Assembly: GCA_025456175.1 (NCBI GenBank)
Contig: JALOLC010000002.1
Coordinates: 1 to 37,530 of the forward strand
Source of the DNA: Acidobacteriota bacterium
GTDB taxonomy: Bacteria; Acidobacteriota; Aminicenantia; UBA2199
DNA length: 37,530 nucleotides
Reading direction: 5' to 3'
Position 1 is the first letter of the stretch. Each line of letters opens with the position of its first letter. Both the position numbers and the translations under genes were made by a program. The notes under the pieces were generated by a model. It did not search any database. It was not told the DNA's origin and worked only from the letters and a program-made list of their open reading frames with translations. Positions 24,951 to 33,172 of this stretch are shown piece after piece.

Positions 24951-25597
24951 CAGGAGCTGGAAGCGGCTTCCGCCGGCGGGTTTTTCACGGCCGGGACCGC
25001 CACCTTGGTCAGGACTGGACGCAGCAGCTTGTCGTTGTAGGTGAAGCCCTTCTGGTAGACCTCGATGACCACCGGCTTGCTGATGCCCTCCCGCTCCTCC
25101 TTGCTCAGGGCCTCGTGGAAAGCGGGATCGAAGTGTTTGCCCAGCGCGTCGATCTCAAGCACCTGGTATTTTTTCAGCAGCTCCAGGAACTGCCTGCGGA
25201 TCATCTCTACACCGGAGACGATCCCCTTCTCCTGCTCGCCCGTCTTCGCCTTCAGCGCCCGCTCCAGGTTGTCATAAATCTGCAGCAGGTCGACCAGAAA
25301 TTCGGTCAACACGTAGCGCTGATGGTCTTCCTTCTCCTTCTTCATGCGTTTGCGGAAATTGTCTATCTCGGCGAGGCCGCGCAGGTACTTGTCCTTGAAT
25401 TCATCGCGTTCGGTCAGGGTTTTCTTGAGAATGTCCTCGGGTTCGGGCGTCCTGGGCACGTGTCTTTTTTGGACGCCTCTGCGCCTATGCGCCAGATCGT
25501 CATGGGGCCGCTTCTCCGGGGCCTTCACTTCGTCCCCGTCCGGCTCTTTCTCATCCGGCACGTAGCCAATGCCTTCCTTGTCTTCATCCGTCGCCAT
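24950..25597 (-). CDS. grpE: Nucleotide-exchange factor GrpE
   Basis: The 215-residue protein has an acidic and then basic, low-complexity N-terminus (to about residue 55) and a long coiled coil (EFKDKYLRGLAEIDNFRKRMKK). The GrpE head with HFDPAFHEALS and GFTYNDKLLRPVLTKVAV follows. GrpE releases ADP from DnaK. I place the start at 25597 (MATDEDKEG) behind a GAGGGG site; the longer open frame to 25672 has no ribosome site. The basic block RRRGVQKRH near residue 45 is unusual. Confidence 0.93.
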   Translation of the reverse strand: MATDEDKEGIGYVPDEKEPDGDEVKAPEKRPHDDLAHRRRGVQKRHVPRTPEPEDILKKTLTERDEFKDKYLRGLAEIDNFRKRMKKEKEDHQRYVLTEFLVDLLQIYDNLERALKAKTGEQEKGIVSGVEMIRRQFLELLKKYQVLEIDALGKHFDPAFHEALSKEEREGISKPVVIEVYQKGFTYNDKLLRPVLTKVAVPAVKNPPAEAASSS

Positions 25598-25698
25598 ATA
25601 CCCCTCGCTGTGGCCACCGCGGCCGGCACTCGGCGCCCAGCGGGCGGAAAACGGCACCGCTGCCCAACACACACCGCGTTCTGGGCGACCTGCGAAAA

Positions 25699-25727
25699 AT
25701 TCTAATATAACCAGGACCGTTTGTCAA
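25699..25727 (-). promoter_or_regulatory. grpE-dnaK-dnaJ promoter
   Basis: Minus strand perfect TTGACA (25727-25722), 17-nt spacer, TAGAAT (25704-25699), leaving a leader of about 95 nt. No CIRCE inverted repeat (TTAGCACTC-N9-GAGTGCTAA) is present in the leader, so HrcA control of this promoter is not supported. Confidence 0.75.
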
Positions 25728-25756
25728 TTTCGGCAAATCCGGGGGAGCGCGCCCTG

Positions 25757-25780
25757 CCGGCGCCGGCGCCGGCGCCGGCG
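25757..25780. repeat. Four tandem copies of CCGGCG
   Basis: CCGGCG is repeated exactly four times, directly before the -35 of the FtsB-like gene and between the divergent grpE and FtsB-like promoters. Confidence 0.9.
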
Positions 25781-25781
25781 A

Positions 25782-25810
25782 TTGCGCCCTGGGTCGATCT
25801 GTGGTATTTT
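25782..25810 (+). promoter_or_regulatory. Promoter of the FtsB-like/htpX operon, leaderless type
   Basis: TTGCGC (25782-25787), 17-nt spacer, TATTTT (25805-25810), then 6 nt (ATCCCC, no Shine-Dalgarno) to the ATG at 25817. Confidence 0.55.
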
Positions 25811-25816
25811 ATCCCC

Positions 25817-26182
25817 ATGGCCGTTTCCGTCCGGACCCGCGCAGGAGAGGATCGCGTAAACAGGAGAAGGGAGAACCCCCTGCTTCAGTCGCGGGGCCTT
25901 GCCCTGCTGCTGGCGTTCTTCCTTTTCATCCTGATCCTGGCCTTCGTGTTCGGCGACCACGGCATGGTCGAGATCATCCGCACCCAGAGGGAGATTCGCA
26001 AGCTGCAGACGACCATCCGCGAATTGGAGATGCGCAAGGAGCGGCTGCTGCGGGAGATCTCGTTGCTGCAGGAAAATCCCCTGGCGCTGGAGAAGAAAGC
26101 GCGCGAAAATCTCTGGTTGATGAAAAAGAACGAAAAGGTCGTGGTCCTGGCCCCGGAGATAAAGGAGACACCCCATGAGTAA
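25817..26182 (+). CDS. FtsB/DivIC-type septum formation initiator protein
   Basis: The 121-residue protein has a short cytoplasmic N-terminus and one membrane helix (about residues 29-46, LALLLAFFLFILILAFVF). A leucine-rich coiled coil (about 52-95) and the family-typical stretch NPLALEKKARENLWLMKKNE follow. FtsB/DivIC proteins join FtsL and FtsQ/DivIB in the divisome. The ATG at 25817 was chosen over the upstream Ala/Pro-rich open frame, which is only translation of the CCGGCG repeat. Its end overlaps htpX by 8 nt, with the AAAGGAG ribosome site of htpX inside this gene. Confidence 0.8.
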   Translation: MAVSVRTRAGEDRVNRRRENPLLQSRGLALLLAFFLFILILAFVFGDHGMVEIIRTQREIRKLQTTIRELEMRKERLLREISLLQENPLALEKKARENLWLMKKNEKVVVLAPEIKETPHE

Positions 26183-27017
26183 AGTGAAAACCGTCGTACT
26201 GCTTGGCGCCCTGACCGGGATTCTCCTGTTCATCGGCGGCCTGGCCGGAGGGCGGTCGGGCATGCTGATCGCCCTCATCATGGCCGGGACGATGAACTTT
26301 GTGTCCTACTGGTTCTCCGACAAGATCGTCTTGAAAATCTACGGAGCCAGCGCGCTGAACGAGAGCGAGGCTCCGCGCCTGTACGCCATGGTCCGCGAGC
26401 TGTGCCAGCGGGCGCAGGTCCCCATGCCCGCCATGTATGTCTTCGAACAGGATTCACCCAATGCCTTCGCCACCGGCCGCAATCCGCAAAAAGCGGTCAT
26501 CGCGCTGTCGCGGGGCATCTTGAAGCTGCTCAGCGAGGAGGAACTCAAGGGGGTGATCGCCCACGAGCTGACCCACGTGCTGAACCGCGACACGCTGCTG
26601 CAGACCGTCGCCGCCACCTTGGCCGGGGCCATCATGTTCCTGGCCTACCAGGCCCGCTGGTTTGGCGTTTTCGCCGGCGGCCGCGACGACGACGAACGCG
26701 GCGGGATCCTGGGCTTGATGCTCATGGCCATCCTGGCACCGCTGGCGGCCAGCCTCATCCAGATGGCCATCTCACGCTCGCGCGAATACAAGGCCGACGA
26801 GGGCGCCGCCCGGCTGACCCACCATCCCGAGGGACTGGCTTCGGCCCTGGAAAAGTTATCGGCCTATTCCACGCGTCTGCCGCTGCCGGCGACCGGGCAG
26901 ACCGCCCACCTCTTCATTGTTTCCCCCTTGAGCGGCAGGAGCCTGATGAACCTCTTTTCGACCCATCCGCCGATCGCGGAACGAGTGGCCCGCCTTAGGG
27001 CCATGCGCCTGGCCTAG
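26175..27017 (+). CDS. htpX: Membrane zinc metalloprotease HtpX
   Basis: The 280-residue protein has two N-terminal membrane helices (about 7-23 and 28-46) and the zinc motif HELTH (His130, Glu131, His134). A third membrane region (about 177-195) and the later zinc-binding Glu in SREYKADEGA follow. HtpX degrades misfolded inner-membrane proteins on the cytoplasmic side. The neighbouring grpE-dnaK-dnaJ operon, divergent from the same intergenic region, gives a protein-quality-control context. Confidence 0.93.
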   Translation: MSKVKTVVLLGALTGILLFIGGLAGGRSGMLIALIMAGTMNFVSYWFSDKIVLKIYGASALNESEAPRLYAMVRELCQRAQVPMPAMYVFEQDSPNAFATGRNPQKAVIALSRGILKLLSEEELKGVIAHELTHVLNRDTLLQTVAATLAGAIMFLAYQARWFGVFAGGRDDDERGGILGLMLMAILAPLAASLIQMAISRSREYKADEGAARLTHHPEGLASALEKLSAYSTRLPLPATGQTAHLFIVSPLSGRSLMNLFSTHPPIAERVARLRAMRLA

Positions 27018-27034
27018 GGGGACTTGCGCCGGTT

Positions 27035-27499
27035 TCAGACCTGGGTGGTCAGGAAGATGGCCGTTCCCATGTGCCCCAGCTGGTCCTGCAGCTCCTCGAT
27101 CTTGTCGATGTGGGCATCCTCTTCGTTCAGGATTTTCTCCAGGACCTCGCGCGTGGCGAAGTCGGCCAGTTCGCCGGCCAGCTTGATGGCCTGGTTGTAG
27201 GCCACGATGGCTTCGCTTTCCGAAGCATGGTCGCTGGCCAGCTGTTTGGTGATGTCGGCCCCGATTGAGATCTTCTTCAGCGAGCTGACTATGGGCAGCC
27301 CCTCCAGGAAGAGGATGCGGCCAATGAGCTTCTCGGCGTGCTTCATTTCGTCGATGGCCCGCTTTTCAAAATGCTTGTGCAGCTTCTCGTAGCCCCAGTT
27401 GGCATTCATCTCCGAATGCACCATGTATTGATTGATGGCCGTCAGCTCATCGGCCAACAGTGCATTCAGCGTCATGATCAGTTTTTTATTGCCCTTCAT
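27035..27499 (-). CDS. bfr: Bacterioferritin
   Basis: The 154-residue protein is a four-helix ferritin with the di-iron ligands in order: Glu in LADELTAINQY, Glu and His in DEMKHAE, Glu in SESEAIVAYN, Glu and His in EEDAHID. The Met of DEMKH corresponds to Met52, the haem ligand of E. coli Bfr. It stores iron as a 24-mer and oxidises Fe(II). The C-terminus is a little different from the E. coli protein. It converges on htpX with 17 nt between stops. A GGAGG site precedes the ATG. Confidence 0.93.
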   Translation of the reverse strand: MKGNKKLIMTLNALLADELTAINQYMVHSEMNANWGYEKLHKHFEKRAIDEMKHAEKLIGRILFLEGLPIVSSLKKISIGADITKQLASDHASESEAIVAYNQAIKLAGELADFATREVLEKILNEEDAHIDKIEELQDQLGHMGTAIFLTTQV

Positions 27500-27524
27500 C
27501 CGGACCTCCGTTGCCTGATTGGCT

Positions 27525-27547
27525 CCCGCAGGCTATCGGCTTGCGGG
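27525..27547 (-). other. Hairpin in the bacterioferritin 5' leader
   Basis: CCCGCA and TGCGGG form a 6-bp stem near the predicted 5' end. In addition GTTGCC near the 5' end (27551-27546) can pair with GGCAAC (27515-27510), which sits immediately before the GGAGG ribosome site. Function is not known. Confidence 0.4.
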
Positions 27548-27554
27548 CAACGTC

Positions 27555-27583
27555 ATTGTACGATGATGGACTGAGAATGTAAA
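27555..27583 (-). promoter_or_regulatory. Bacterioferritin promoter
   Basis: Minus strand TTTACA (27583-27578), 17-nt spacer, TACAAT (27560-27555). No convincing Fur box was found. Confidence 0.65.
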
Positions 27584-27607
27584 GGCCCCGGCGCAGCGGT
27601 CGGCGGT

Positions 27608-28762
27608 TTACGACCCGGTCCAGCTCTGCACCAGCAGGCGCTGGTACAATTCCTGCTGGCGCGCCACCAGCACCTCGGCCGACCACTCGCTGAAATCCTC
27701 ATTGCCGCACTCCCCGAGCCGCCGGCACAGCGCGGGTTCCGCCGCCAGTTTCAAGATGGCCGCGGCGAACCGCCCGTGGTCGGCGACCGGGACCAGGAAG
27801 CCGTTTTCACCGTCGCGGACCACTTCGCGGTTGCCGGGAATGTCGCTGGCCACCAGCGCCCTCTTTTTCAGGCGCAGCTGCACCAGGCTTTGCGGCAGCC
27901 CCTCCCAGAGAGCGGTCGAGACGCCGATATCGAAGCATTCCATGGCGTTCTCCACGTCGCGGATGAAGCCGGGCAGGCGAAACGCCCCGGAGATGCCGCG
28001 CCTTTCCAGCTCGGCCTCCAGCTCCCGGCGCAGCTCCCCGTCGCCGGCAATGAAAAAAATAACCGTTGGATTGCGCTCGAGCACGAGAGCCGCGATGGCA
28101 GCCAGGTGAAAAAGCCCCTTCTGCTGCTTGAAAGGGGCGATGACGCCGCAGACAAAAGAGCCTTCGGGCAGATCAAACCTGGCCCTCTGGACGGTGTTGT
28201 CCCCGCTGCGAACGGCGAATTTTTCCAGGGGGAAACCGCTGCGGATAAGGGAGAAATTGTCGCGGACCAGCCGCTGCCGGCGGGCCATGTCGATGTCGCT
28301 GCGGGCGACGAAGATGAAATGGCTTGTCAGCCGCCGGCAGGCTTTTTCGGCGAGCATATAGAACTGACGCTTGAAAAACGGCTGCCAGGAAGAGAAGGAA
28401 AAACCGTGCACCGAGTGGATGACAACCGGAACTCCGGCCAAGCGGGCGGCGACACGGCCGAGGATCCCCGCTTTGGACGAGTGGGTGTGGACGATTTGCG
28501 GTTGGATGCGCTTGAGCAGGCGAACCAGCTGGAACAGCGCCTGGAGGTCGCGCCAGGGCCGAATCGTGCGCTCCAGGGCGGGAACGACGACCAGGCGGTC
28601 CTCCTGGCTGAGGCGGCTGGCCAACATGCCGTCGGGCCCGCAGAGAAGGTAGGCGTCAAAGCGGGCGGCATCCAGATGCTCGACGGTGTACAGCGTGTTG
28701 AGCTGGGCCCCGCCCAGCTCCAGCTTGGTGATCACGTGAACGACGACGATCGGGCGGCTCAT
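27608..28762 (-). CDS. Glycosyltransferase family 4
   Basis: The 384-residue protein has the GT-B layout: an N-terminal acceptor domain with VITKLELGGAQ and IVHTHSSKAGILGR, and a C-terminal nucleotide-sugar domain. The latter has GVIAPFKQQKGL, FFIAGDGELR, LPGFIRDVENA, and the GLPQSLVQ and SDIPGNREVV stretches. It should add a sugar from a nucleotide donor to a lipid-linked or envelope glycan at the cytoplasmic face. Last gene of the operon that starts at 33124; its start overlaps the oxidoreductase stop (ATGA). Confidence 0.9.
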   Translation of the reverse strand: MSRPIVVVHVITKLELGGAQLNTLYTVEHLDAARFDAYLLCGPDGMLASRLSQEDRLVVVPALERTIRPWRDLQALFQLVRLLKRIQPQIVHTHSSKAGILGRVAARLAGVPVVIHSVHGFSFSSWQPFFKRQFYMLAEKACRRLTSHFIFVARSDIDMARRQRLVRDNFSLIRSGFPLEKFAVRSGDNTVQRARFDLPEGSFVCGVIAPFKQQKGLFHLAAIAALVLERNPTVIFFIAGDGELRRELEAELERRGISGAFRLPGFIRDVENAMECFDIGVSTALWEGLPQSLVQLRLKKRALVASDIPGNREVVRDGENGFLVPVADHGRFAAAILKLAAEPALCRRLGECGNEDFSEWSAEVLVARQQELYQRLLVQSWTGS

Positions 28763-29988
28763 GTCCGGTTGATCCGGCCCGCCGTCTCCCGGGCCATGAG
28801 GATGTCGTCGGCCATGGAGCTATAGTCCCAGCTGCCGTAGCGGCCGATGGAATGGATCCGCTGCCGGCGCAGCAGGGCCAGGACCTTGGGGACCAGCCGC
28901 GGCCAATTGCGGTCGAACACCACATAGGAGACGGGAATCCGTTTCAGGTCGTGGAACAGGATCTCGCTCGGACGGGCGATCATCCCTGTCCGGCGCAGGG
29001 TGTAGGCGACCTCCCGGAACAACTGCGACGCATCGAGAGCGGCAGAACCGGCAACGGTCTTTTCCAGGTAAACCGTGACCGCGCCCGCTGCCGGATAATA
29101 ACCGACGCGGTAGAAGGGGAAGCTCTTCTCGGGCAGATAGAGCCAGTGGAAGCGGCGGCGGCGGCGCGCCAGTACGGCGTTGACCACCAGCGTGGACAGG
29201 TGCAGCAGCTGCTGCCGGGGAAAAGGCGGCGGCGGCGAAATGATCCCCAGGAGCTCCTTCAACGGCATGGTGCTGACCAGATTTTCGTAGCGGTACGCGC
29301 CGGAATTCGTGAAGACTCTCTGTTTTTGCGGCTCGATACCGATGACCTTTTCGTGAAAGCGGATCCGGTCCAGCACGGGCAGGCTGTAGCTTTCGATGAA
29401 CCCCTGGAGCGAGAGGGCGGGATAGTAAAAAACCGGATTGTAGCCCTCGGCAAAGCGCCGCCGCTGCCGTGAGCCGGCCAGCACCTCCTCCAGCCTGGGA
29501 ACGGGGATGCTTCCCTTGTCCATTCCGGGGAGCAGTTGCCCCAGCGGGCGGCCGTAGAATTTTTGCAGGAAGGGAAAGAAAAACAGGCGGTAGAAGCGCT
29601 TCCCGAAGCTGGCCAGCAGGAATTCCTCCAGATTGTCCCCGCCAGCTCCACTGGCGGCGATCATCTCGGCGAGGATGGGACCGCGCAGCGAAGCCGGGAG
29701 ATGGGCCAGGTGGTACTGCAGGGAATAGGGAATGAAGCGCCCGCGAAGAAAAACCTTGCTGTCGCGCCGGAATTCCCGAAAGCGCTGGAACCTCTCCACG
29801 TGCTCCCTGATCCCGGGTTTGCCCTGGAAATGGAAATAATGGCCGCCATGATCGAAGATGAAGCCGCCGGCACGGTACTGCCCCGCCAGGCCGCCGGGCG
29901 TAGCGGCCTTTTCCAGGATGACGAACTCCCCTTCCAGAACCTGGCCGGCGCTCAAGCCCGAGATGCCGGCGCCGATGACGATGTTCAT
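28759..29988 (-). CDS. FAD-dependent oxidoreductase, amine oxidase/UDP-galactopyranose-mutase-like
   Basis: The 409-residue protein begins with the dinucleotide-binding motif GAGISGLSAG and FVILEKAATPGGL. DHGGHYFHF follows at about residues 55-63, in the place of the GAHLFHT motif of UDP-galactopyranose mutases and related protoporphyrinogen-oxidase-like proteins. Proteins of this kind occur in polysaccharide gene clusters, where they may rearrange or oxidise a sugar nucleotide; the reaction here is unknown. The start at 29988 overlaps the previous stop in ATGA; the longer open frame runs through the preceding gene and is not credible. Confidence 0.8.
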   Translation of the reverse strand: MNIVIGAGISGLSAGQVLEGEFVILEKAATPGGLAGQYRAGGFIFDHGGHYFHFQGKPGIREHVERFQRFREFRRDSKVFLRGRFIPYSLQYHLAHLPASLRGPILAEMIAASGAGGDNLEEFLLASFGKRFYRLFFFPFLQKFYGRPLGQLLPGMDKGSIPVPRLEEVLAGSRQRRRFAEGYNPVFYYPALSLQGFIESYSLPVLDRIRFHEKVIGIEPQKQRVFTNSGAYRYENLVSTMPLKELLGIISPPPPFPRQQLLHLSTLVVNAVLARRRRRFHWLYLPEKSFPFYRVGYYPAAGAVTVYLEKTVAGSAALDASQLFREVAYTLRRTGMIARPSEILFHDLKRIPVSYVVFDRNWPRLVPKVLALLRRQRIHSIGRYGSWDYSSMADDILMARETAGRINRT

Positions 29989-30986
29989 TCCATCTTCACC
30001 TGCGCCAGGACGGCGCCCAGCCCGGCGAAGAAGCAGGCGATCAGGACGGTGCTGAGCACGGTGAAGCGCGGGCCGGAGAAGAAATTCGCCACCACCAGGG
30101 CCGAAAGGCAGAGTTGAGCGAACAGGATGGCGGTAACGGTCTTCTGGGCGGACCACTGGCATTTCTTGCGCAAGCGCAGGGCGAAATGGTCGGGGCTCCC
30201 CAGGAAAGGGGTTTTGCCTTTCAACAGACGCAGGATGATCACGTAAGCCAGGTCAAATAGCGGAATGCCCAGCACGAACAATCCCGACAGGAAGGCCAGG
30301 CGGTTGAAGCGGGTATAGCGCACCATCATGGCCAGCGAGCCGATCAGCAGCCCCAGGACCATGCTCCCGGCATCGCCGAGGTAGATCCGGGCCGGCTCCC
30401 AATTGAAGCTGAGGAAAGCCAGCAATGCGCCCGCCAGGCTGATCGCCAGGATGGAGATCAGGAAGTCGCCGCTGTAGAGCGAGACGACGAAAATGGTCAG
30501 GGCGCTCAGGGCCCCCACCGAGGCGGCCAGGCCGTCCATGATGTCGATGATGTTGAACGCGTTGATCACGGTGAGGATCCAGAAGAAAGAGAGGATGAGA
30601 TCCAGCCACAGGGGGAGGAATACCAGGTCGATGACGATGCCGCTCTTGAGCAGGATGTAGGTGGCCACCACCTGAAAAAGGAACTTGATCCCCGGCGTGA
30701 GCGCCTTCAAGTCGTCGAACAGCCCGACCAGCAGCAGGATGGAGCTAGCGAAAAGGATGCCCAGCAGCTGCTGGTTGAACTGAAAGACCAGGCTGATCGG
30801 TGAAATGAAGGCGAAATAGACGATCACGCCGCCCATGTACGGCACGGGCCGGGAGTGCTGCTTCAGCTTGCCGTCGGGCTGGTCCAGGATCTGGTAGCGA
30901 AACGCGACTTTCTGCGCCAGCGGCGTGCCGTACAGCGCCAGCAAAAAAGCGAGGACGAACGAGAAAGCGAGGAGGATTTCATTCAC
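29985..30986 (-). CDS. WecA/MraY-type polyprenyl-phosphate sugar-1-phosphate transferase
   Basis: The 333-residue protein has about ten hydrophobic helices and the family's cytoplasmic motifs: GLFDDLKALTPG (Asp-Asp), NAFNIIDIMDGLA, IYLGDAGS, and a His-containing loop SPDHFALRLRK. It transfers a sugar-1-phosphate from a UDP-sugar to undecaprenyl phosphate and so starts a lipid-linked glycan. The operon context (two glycosyltransferases) and the absence of cell-wall genes speak for WecA/WbpL-like rather than MraY. It overlaps GT2 upstream by 8 nt and the FAD protein downstream by 4 nt. Confidence 0.9.
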   Translation of the reverse strand: MNEILLAFSFVLAFLLALYGTPLAQKVAFRYQILDQPDGKLKQHSRPVPYMGGVIVYFAFISPISLVFQFNQQLLGILFASSILLLVGLFDDLKALTPGIKFLFQVVATYILLKSGIVIDLVFLPLWLDLILSFFWILTVINAFNIIDIMDGLAASVGALSALTIFVVSLYSGDFLISILAISLAGALLAFLSFNWEPARIYLGDAGSMVLGLLIGSLAMMVRYTRFNRLAFLSGLFVLGIPLFDLAYVIILRLLKGKTPFLGSPDHFALRLRKKCQWSAQKTVTAILFAQLCLSALVVANFFSGPRFTVLSTVLIACFFAGLGAVLAQVKME

Positions 30987-31908
30987 GGTCTCGGATCCAC
31001 CTCCTTTTCTGCCATGCCCGTCTGAAGGCGGCGCGGGAGCGGATCACGGCGATTATAATTTTGGGAGAGCGGATTGTCAATGCTCCAACCCACAGCAGAT
31101 CCTTGGCCAGGATAAAGGGCAGCGCCGCTCCGTCGCGGCGGAAGCGAAAATTCTTGACCAGGGTCAGGTAGCGGTTCTTCAGCAGGTGGAAGCGCAACGG
31201 GGCGGGCCGCGCCAGGGCCAGGGAGAAGCGCCGCCAGCGGCTGGGCGCGAGCGTGGCGCTGCGGAAATGGTAGGCGACGACCCCCGGCGCAAAAAACGCC
31301 TTCAAGCCCAGGAGGCGGGCGCGCCAGCCGATATCGAAGTCCTCCCAGAACAGGAAGAAGTCGTTGTCATAGTATTCCCCTTCCATGCGCAGCGCGTCCA
31401 GGGCGCGTCTGGAAAAAACAGTCGCCGCCCCGCAAACGGAGAACACTTCTCTCTCCACCAGGACCACCCGCGCCAAGGGGCGCCCGTAGCCCGCCTCGCG
31501 GGGGTACCGTGCCAGCGAACGCTCCTGCCCGGCCGAATCGATGGTTGTGCGGTCGAAGCGCAGGATGAGCGGCGAGAGGAGGCCGGCCTGCGGGTGAGCG
31601 GCGAAGAACTCCAGGGAGCGGCGGTTGAACTCGGGATCCAGAAAGATGTCGGCGTTGGCCACCAGCACCAGGTCGGACGCGGTGCGTTCGATGCCGCGGT
31701 TGGCGGCGGCGGCGTAGCCGATGTTCTCCGGCAGAAGAATTTTTTCCAGCAGCGGGAACGCCTGCAGCACGGCGCGCGATCGGTCCTGCGAGGCGTTGTC
31801 CACGACGACCACCCGCTGGAAGGGAACGGACTGGTCGAAAAGGGAACGGAGGTTCCGCTCCAGGAAATTCTCGGAATTGTAGCTGACGACTACCGCGCTG
31901 ATTTCCAC
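30979..31908 (-). CDS. Glycosyltransferase family 2 (rhamnosyltransferase-like)
   Basis: The 309-residue protein has a GT-A fold with VVVSYNSENFLERNLRSL, VVVDNASQD, NIGYAAAANRG and the metal motif in VANADIF. Further on, the FFLFWEDFDIGWRARLLG block is typical of WbbL-type rhamnosyl- and related transferases. It is expected to act in the cytoplasm or at the membrane on a lipid-linked acceptor. The start follows an AGGGTGG site 34 nt after the end of the SPT-like gene. Confidence 0.9.
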   Translation of the reverse strand: MEISAVVVSYNSENFLERNLRSLFDQSVPFQRVVVVDNASQDRSRAVLQAFPLLEKILLPENIGYAAAANRGIERTASDLVLVANADIFLDPEFNRRSLEFFAAHPQAGLLSPLILRFDRTTIDSAGQERSLARYPREAGYGRPLARVVLVEREVFSVCGAATVFSRRALDALRMEGEYYDNDFFLFWEDFDIGWRARLLGLKAFFAPGVVAYHFRSATLAPSRWRRFSLALARPAPLRFHLLKNRYLTLVKNFRFRRDGAALPFILAKDLLWVGALTIRSPKIIIAVIRSRAAFRRAWQKRRWIRDRE

Positions 31909-31942
31909 CCTGCCGCCCGACGCCGCGGTCAGCCGCCCTGGC

Positions 31943-33124
31943 TCAGATCAGCCCCAGCTGCTTGCCGCCCTGCTTGAATCCTTCGAGGATGAAGTCCAGG
32001 TCCTTGTCCGTGTGGGTGGCCGTGAACGAAGTGCGGATCAAGGAGTCCTCGGGCGGAACGGCCGGAGCGATCACCGGGTTGGTGAACACGCCGTAATCGC
32101 GCAGGAACTTCCAGAGCATGAAGGTCTTCTCCACGTCGTGGATGAACACCGGGATAATGGGGGTCTCGGTGTTGCCGGTATGGTAGCCCATGCGGGTCAG
32201 TTCCTTGTTCATGATGCGGGTGATCTCCCACAGCCGCTTGCGCCGCTCGGGCTCATTCTGGATGATCTCCAGCGCCTGATACGCGGCGCCCAGGGCGGCG
32301 GGGGTGATGGAGGCGGAAAAGATCAGCGCCCGGGCGTGGTGCTTGATGTACTGGACGATCGTGCGGTCGCCGCAGACGAATCCGCCCAGGGAAGCGAACG
32401 ACTTGGAGAACGTCGTCATGATCAGGTCGACATCGTCGAGCAGGCCGAAGTGCTCGGCCGTCCCCCGCCCCTTCGCCCCCATGACGCCGACGCCGTGGGC
32501 GTCGTCGACCATGAGCCGTGCATGGTATTTTTTGGCCAGCTTGACGATCTGCGGCAGATTGGACAGGTCGCCCTCCATGCTGAAGACGCCGTCGACAATG
32601 ATCAATTTGCCCTTTTCCGCGGGCTGGTGGGCCAGCTTATCCTCCAGGTCCTTCATGTCGTTGTGCTTGAACTTGGCGATATGGGCATAGGAAAGGCGCA
32701 CCGCGTCCATGATCGAGGCGTGGACCATGCGGTCGAGGACGATCACGTCGTCGCGGCCGGCCAGGGCCGAGATGGTCCCCAGGTTGGCCTGCATGCCCGT
32801 CGAGAAGGTCAGGGCCTCCTCCTTGCCCATGAAATGGGCGAGCTTCTTTTCCAGCTCGACATGCAGCGAATAGGTCCCGTTGAGGAAACGGGAGCCGCAG
32901 GTGGACGTGCCGTATTTCTCGATGGCGGCGCTGGCCGCGGCCTTGATCCGCTTGTCGTCAAAGAGCCCGAGGTAGTTGTTGGAGCCGACCATGAGGATCT
33001 TCTTGCCGTTGACCCACACATAATTGCCCTCCACCTTCTCGATCTCGGTAAAATAGGGATAAAGGTCGAGTTTCTTCATGTCCTCAACCCGGGTAAATTC
33101 AAAACACTTCTTGAAAACGTCCAT
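31943..33124 (-). CDS. Alpha-oxoamine synthase, serine-palmitoyltransferase-like
   Basis: The 393-residue protein has the fold-type I PLP motifs: GSNNYLGL, YGTSTCGSRFLNGT, the ring-stacking His135 (VHAS), VDGVFSMEGD, VDDAHGVG, and the PLP Lys241 in TTFSKSFASLGGF. The family joins acyl-CoA to an amino acid with loss of CO2. From memory, blocks such as LYPYF, KFKHND, GRGTAEHFGL, TPIIPVFI and GVFTNPVIAPAVPP match Bacteroides serine palmitoyltransferase more closely than glycine C-acetyltransferase or BioF. So 3-ketosphinganine formation is the favoured reaction, with Kbl as the alternative. ATG at 33124 behind GAGAGG. First gene of a five-gene operon. Confidence 0.8.
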   Translation of the reverse strand: MDVFKKCFEFTRVEDMKKLDLYPYFTEIEKVEGNYVWVNGKKILMVGSNNYLGLFDDKRIKAAASAAIEKYGTSTCGSRFLNGTYSLHVELEKKLAHFMGKEEALTFSTGMQANLGTISALAGRDDVIVLDRMVHASIMDAVRLSYAHIAKFKHNDMKDLEDKLAHQPAEKGKLIIVDGVFSMEGDLSNLPQIVKLAKKYHARLMVDDAHGVGVMGAKGRGTAEHFGLLDDVDLIMTTFSKSFASLGGFVCGDRTIVQYIKHHARALIFSASITPAALGAAYQALEIIQNEPERRKRLWEITRIMNKELTRMGYHTGNTETPIIPVFIHDVEKTFMLWKFLRDYGVFTNPVIAPAVPPEDSLIRTSFTATHTDKDLDFILEGFKQGGKQLGLI

Positions 33125-33136
33125 GCTCACCTCTCG

Positions 33137-33166
33137 TTTGCATAACGCAAATGGATTCTATAAAAT
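33137..33166 (+). promoter_or_regulatory. SDR promoter, leaderless type, with palindrome over the -35
   Basis: TTGCAT (33138-33143), 17-nt spacer, TAAAAT (33161-33166), then 6 nt to the ATG at 33173. The inverted repeat TTTGC-ATAAC-GCAAA (33137-33151) covers the -35 and lies between the two divergent genes, so one regulator could control both. No clear -10/-35 pair was found for the minus-strand gene. Confidence 0.6.
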
Positions 33167-33172
33167 GGCTTC

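Noticed and set aside
23646-25040. Plus-strand open frame of 464 codons
   Set aside because: Antisense to dnaK and grpE without ribosome site or recognisable domain.
25598-25721. Possible CIRCE element before grpE
   Set aside because: No TTAGCACTC-N9-GAGTGCTAA or near match is present in the leader.
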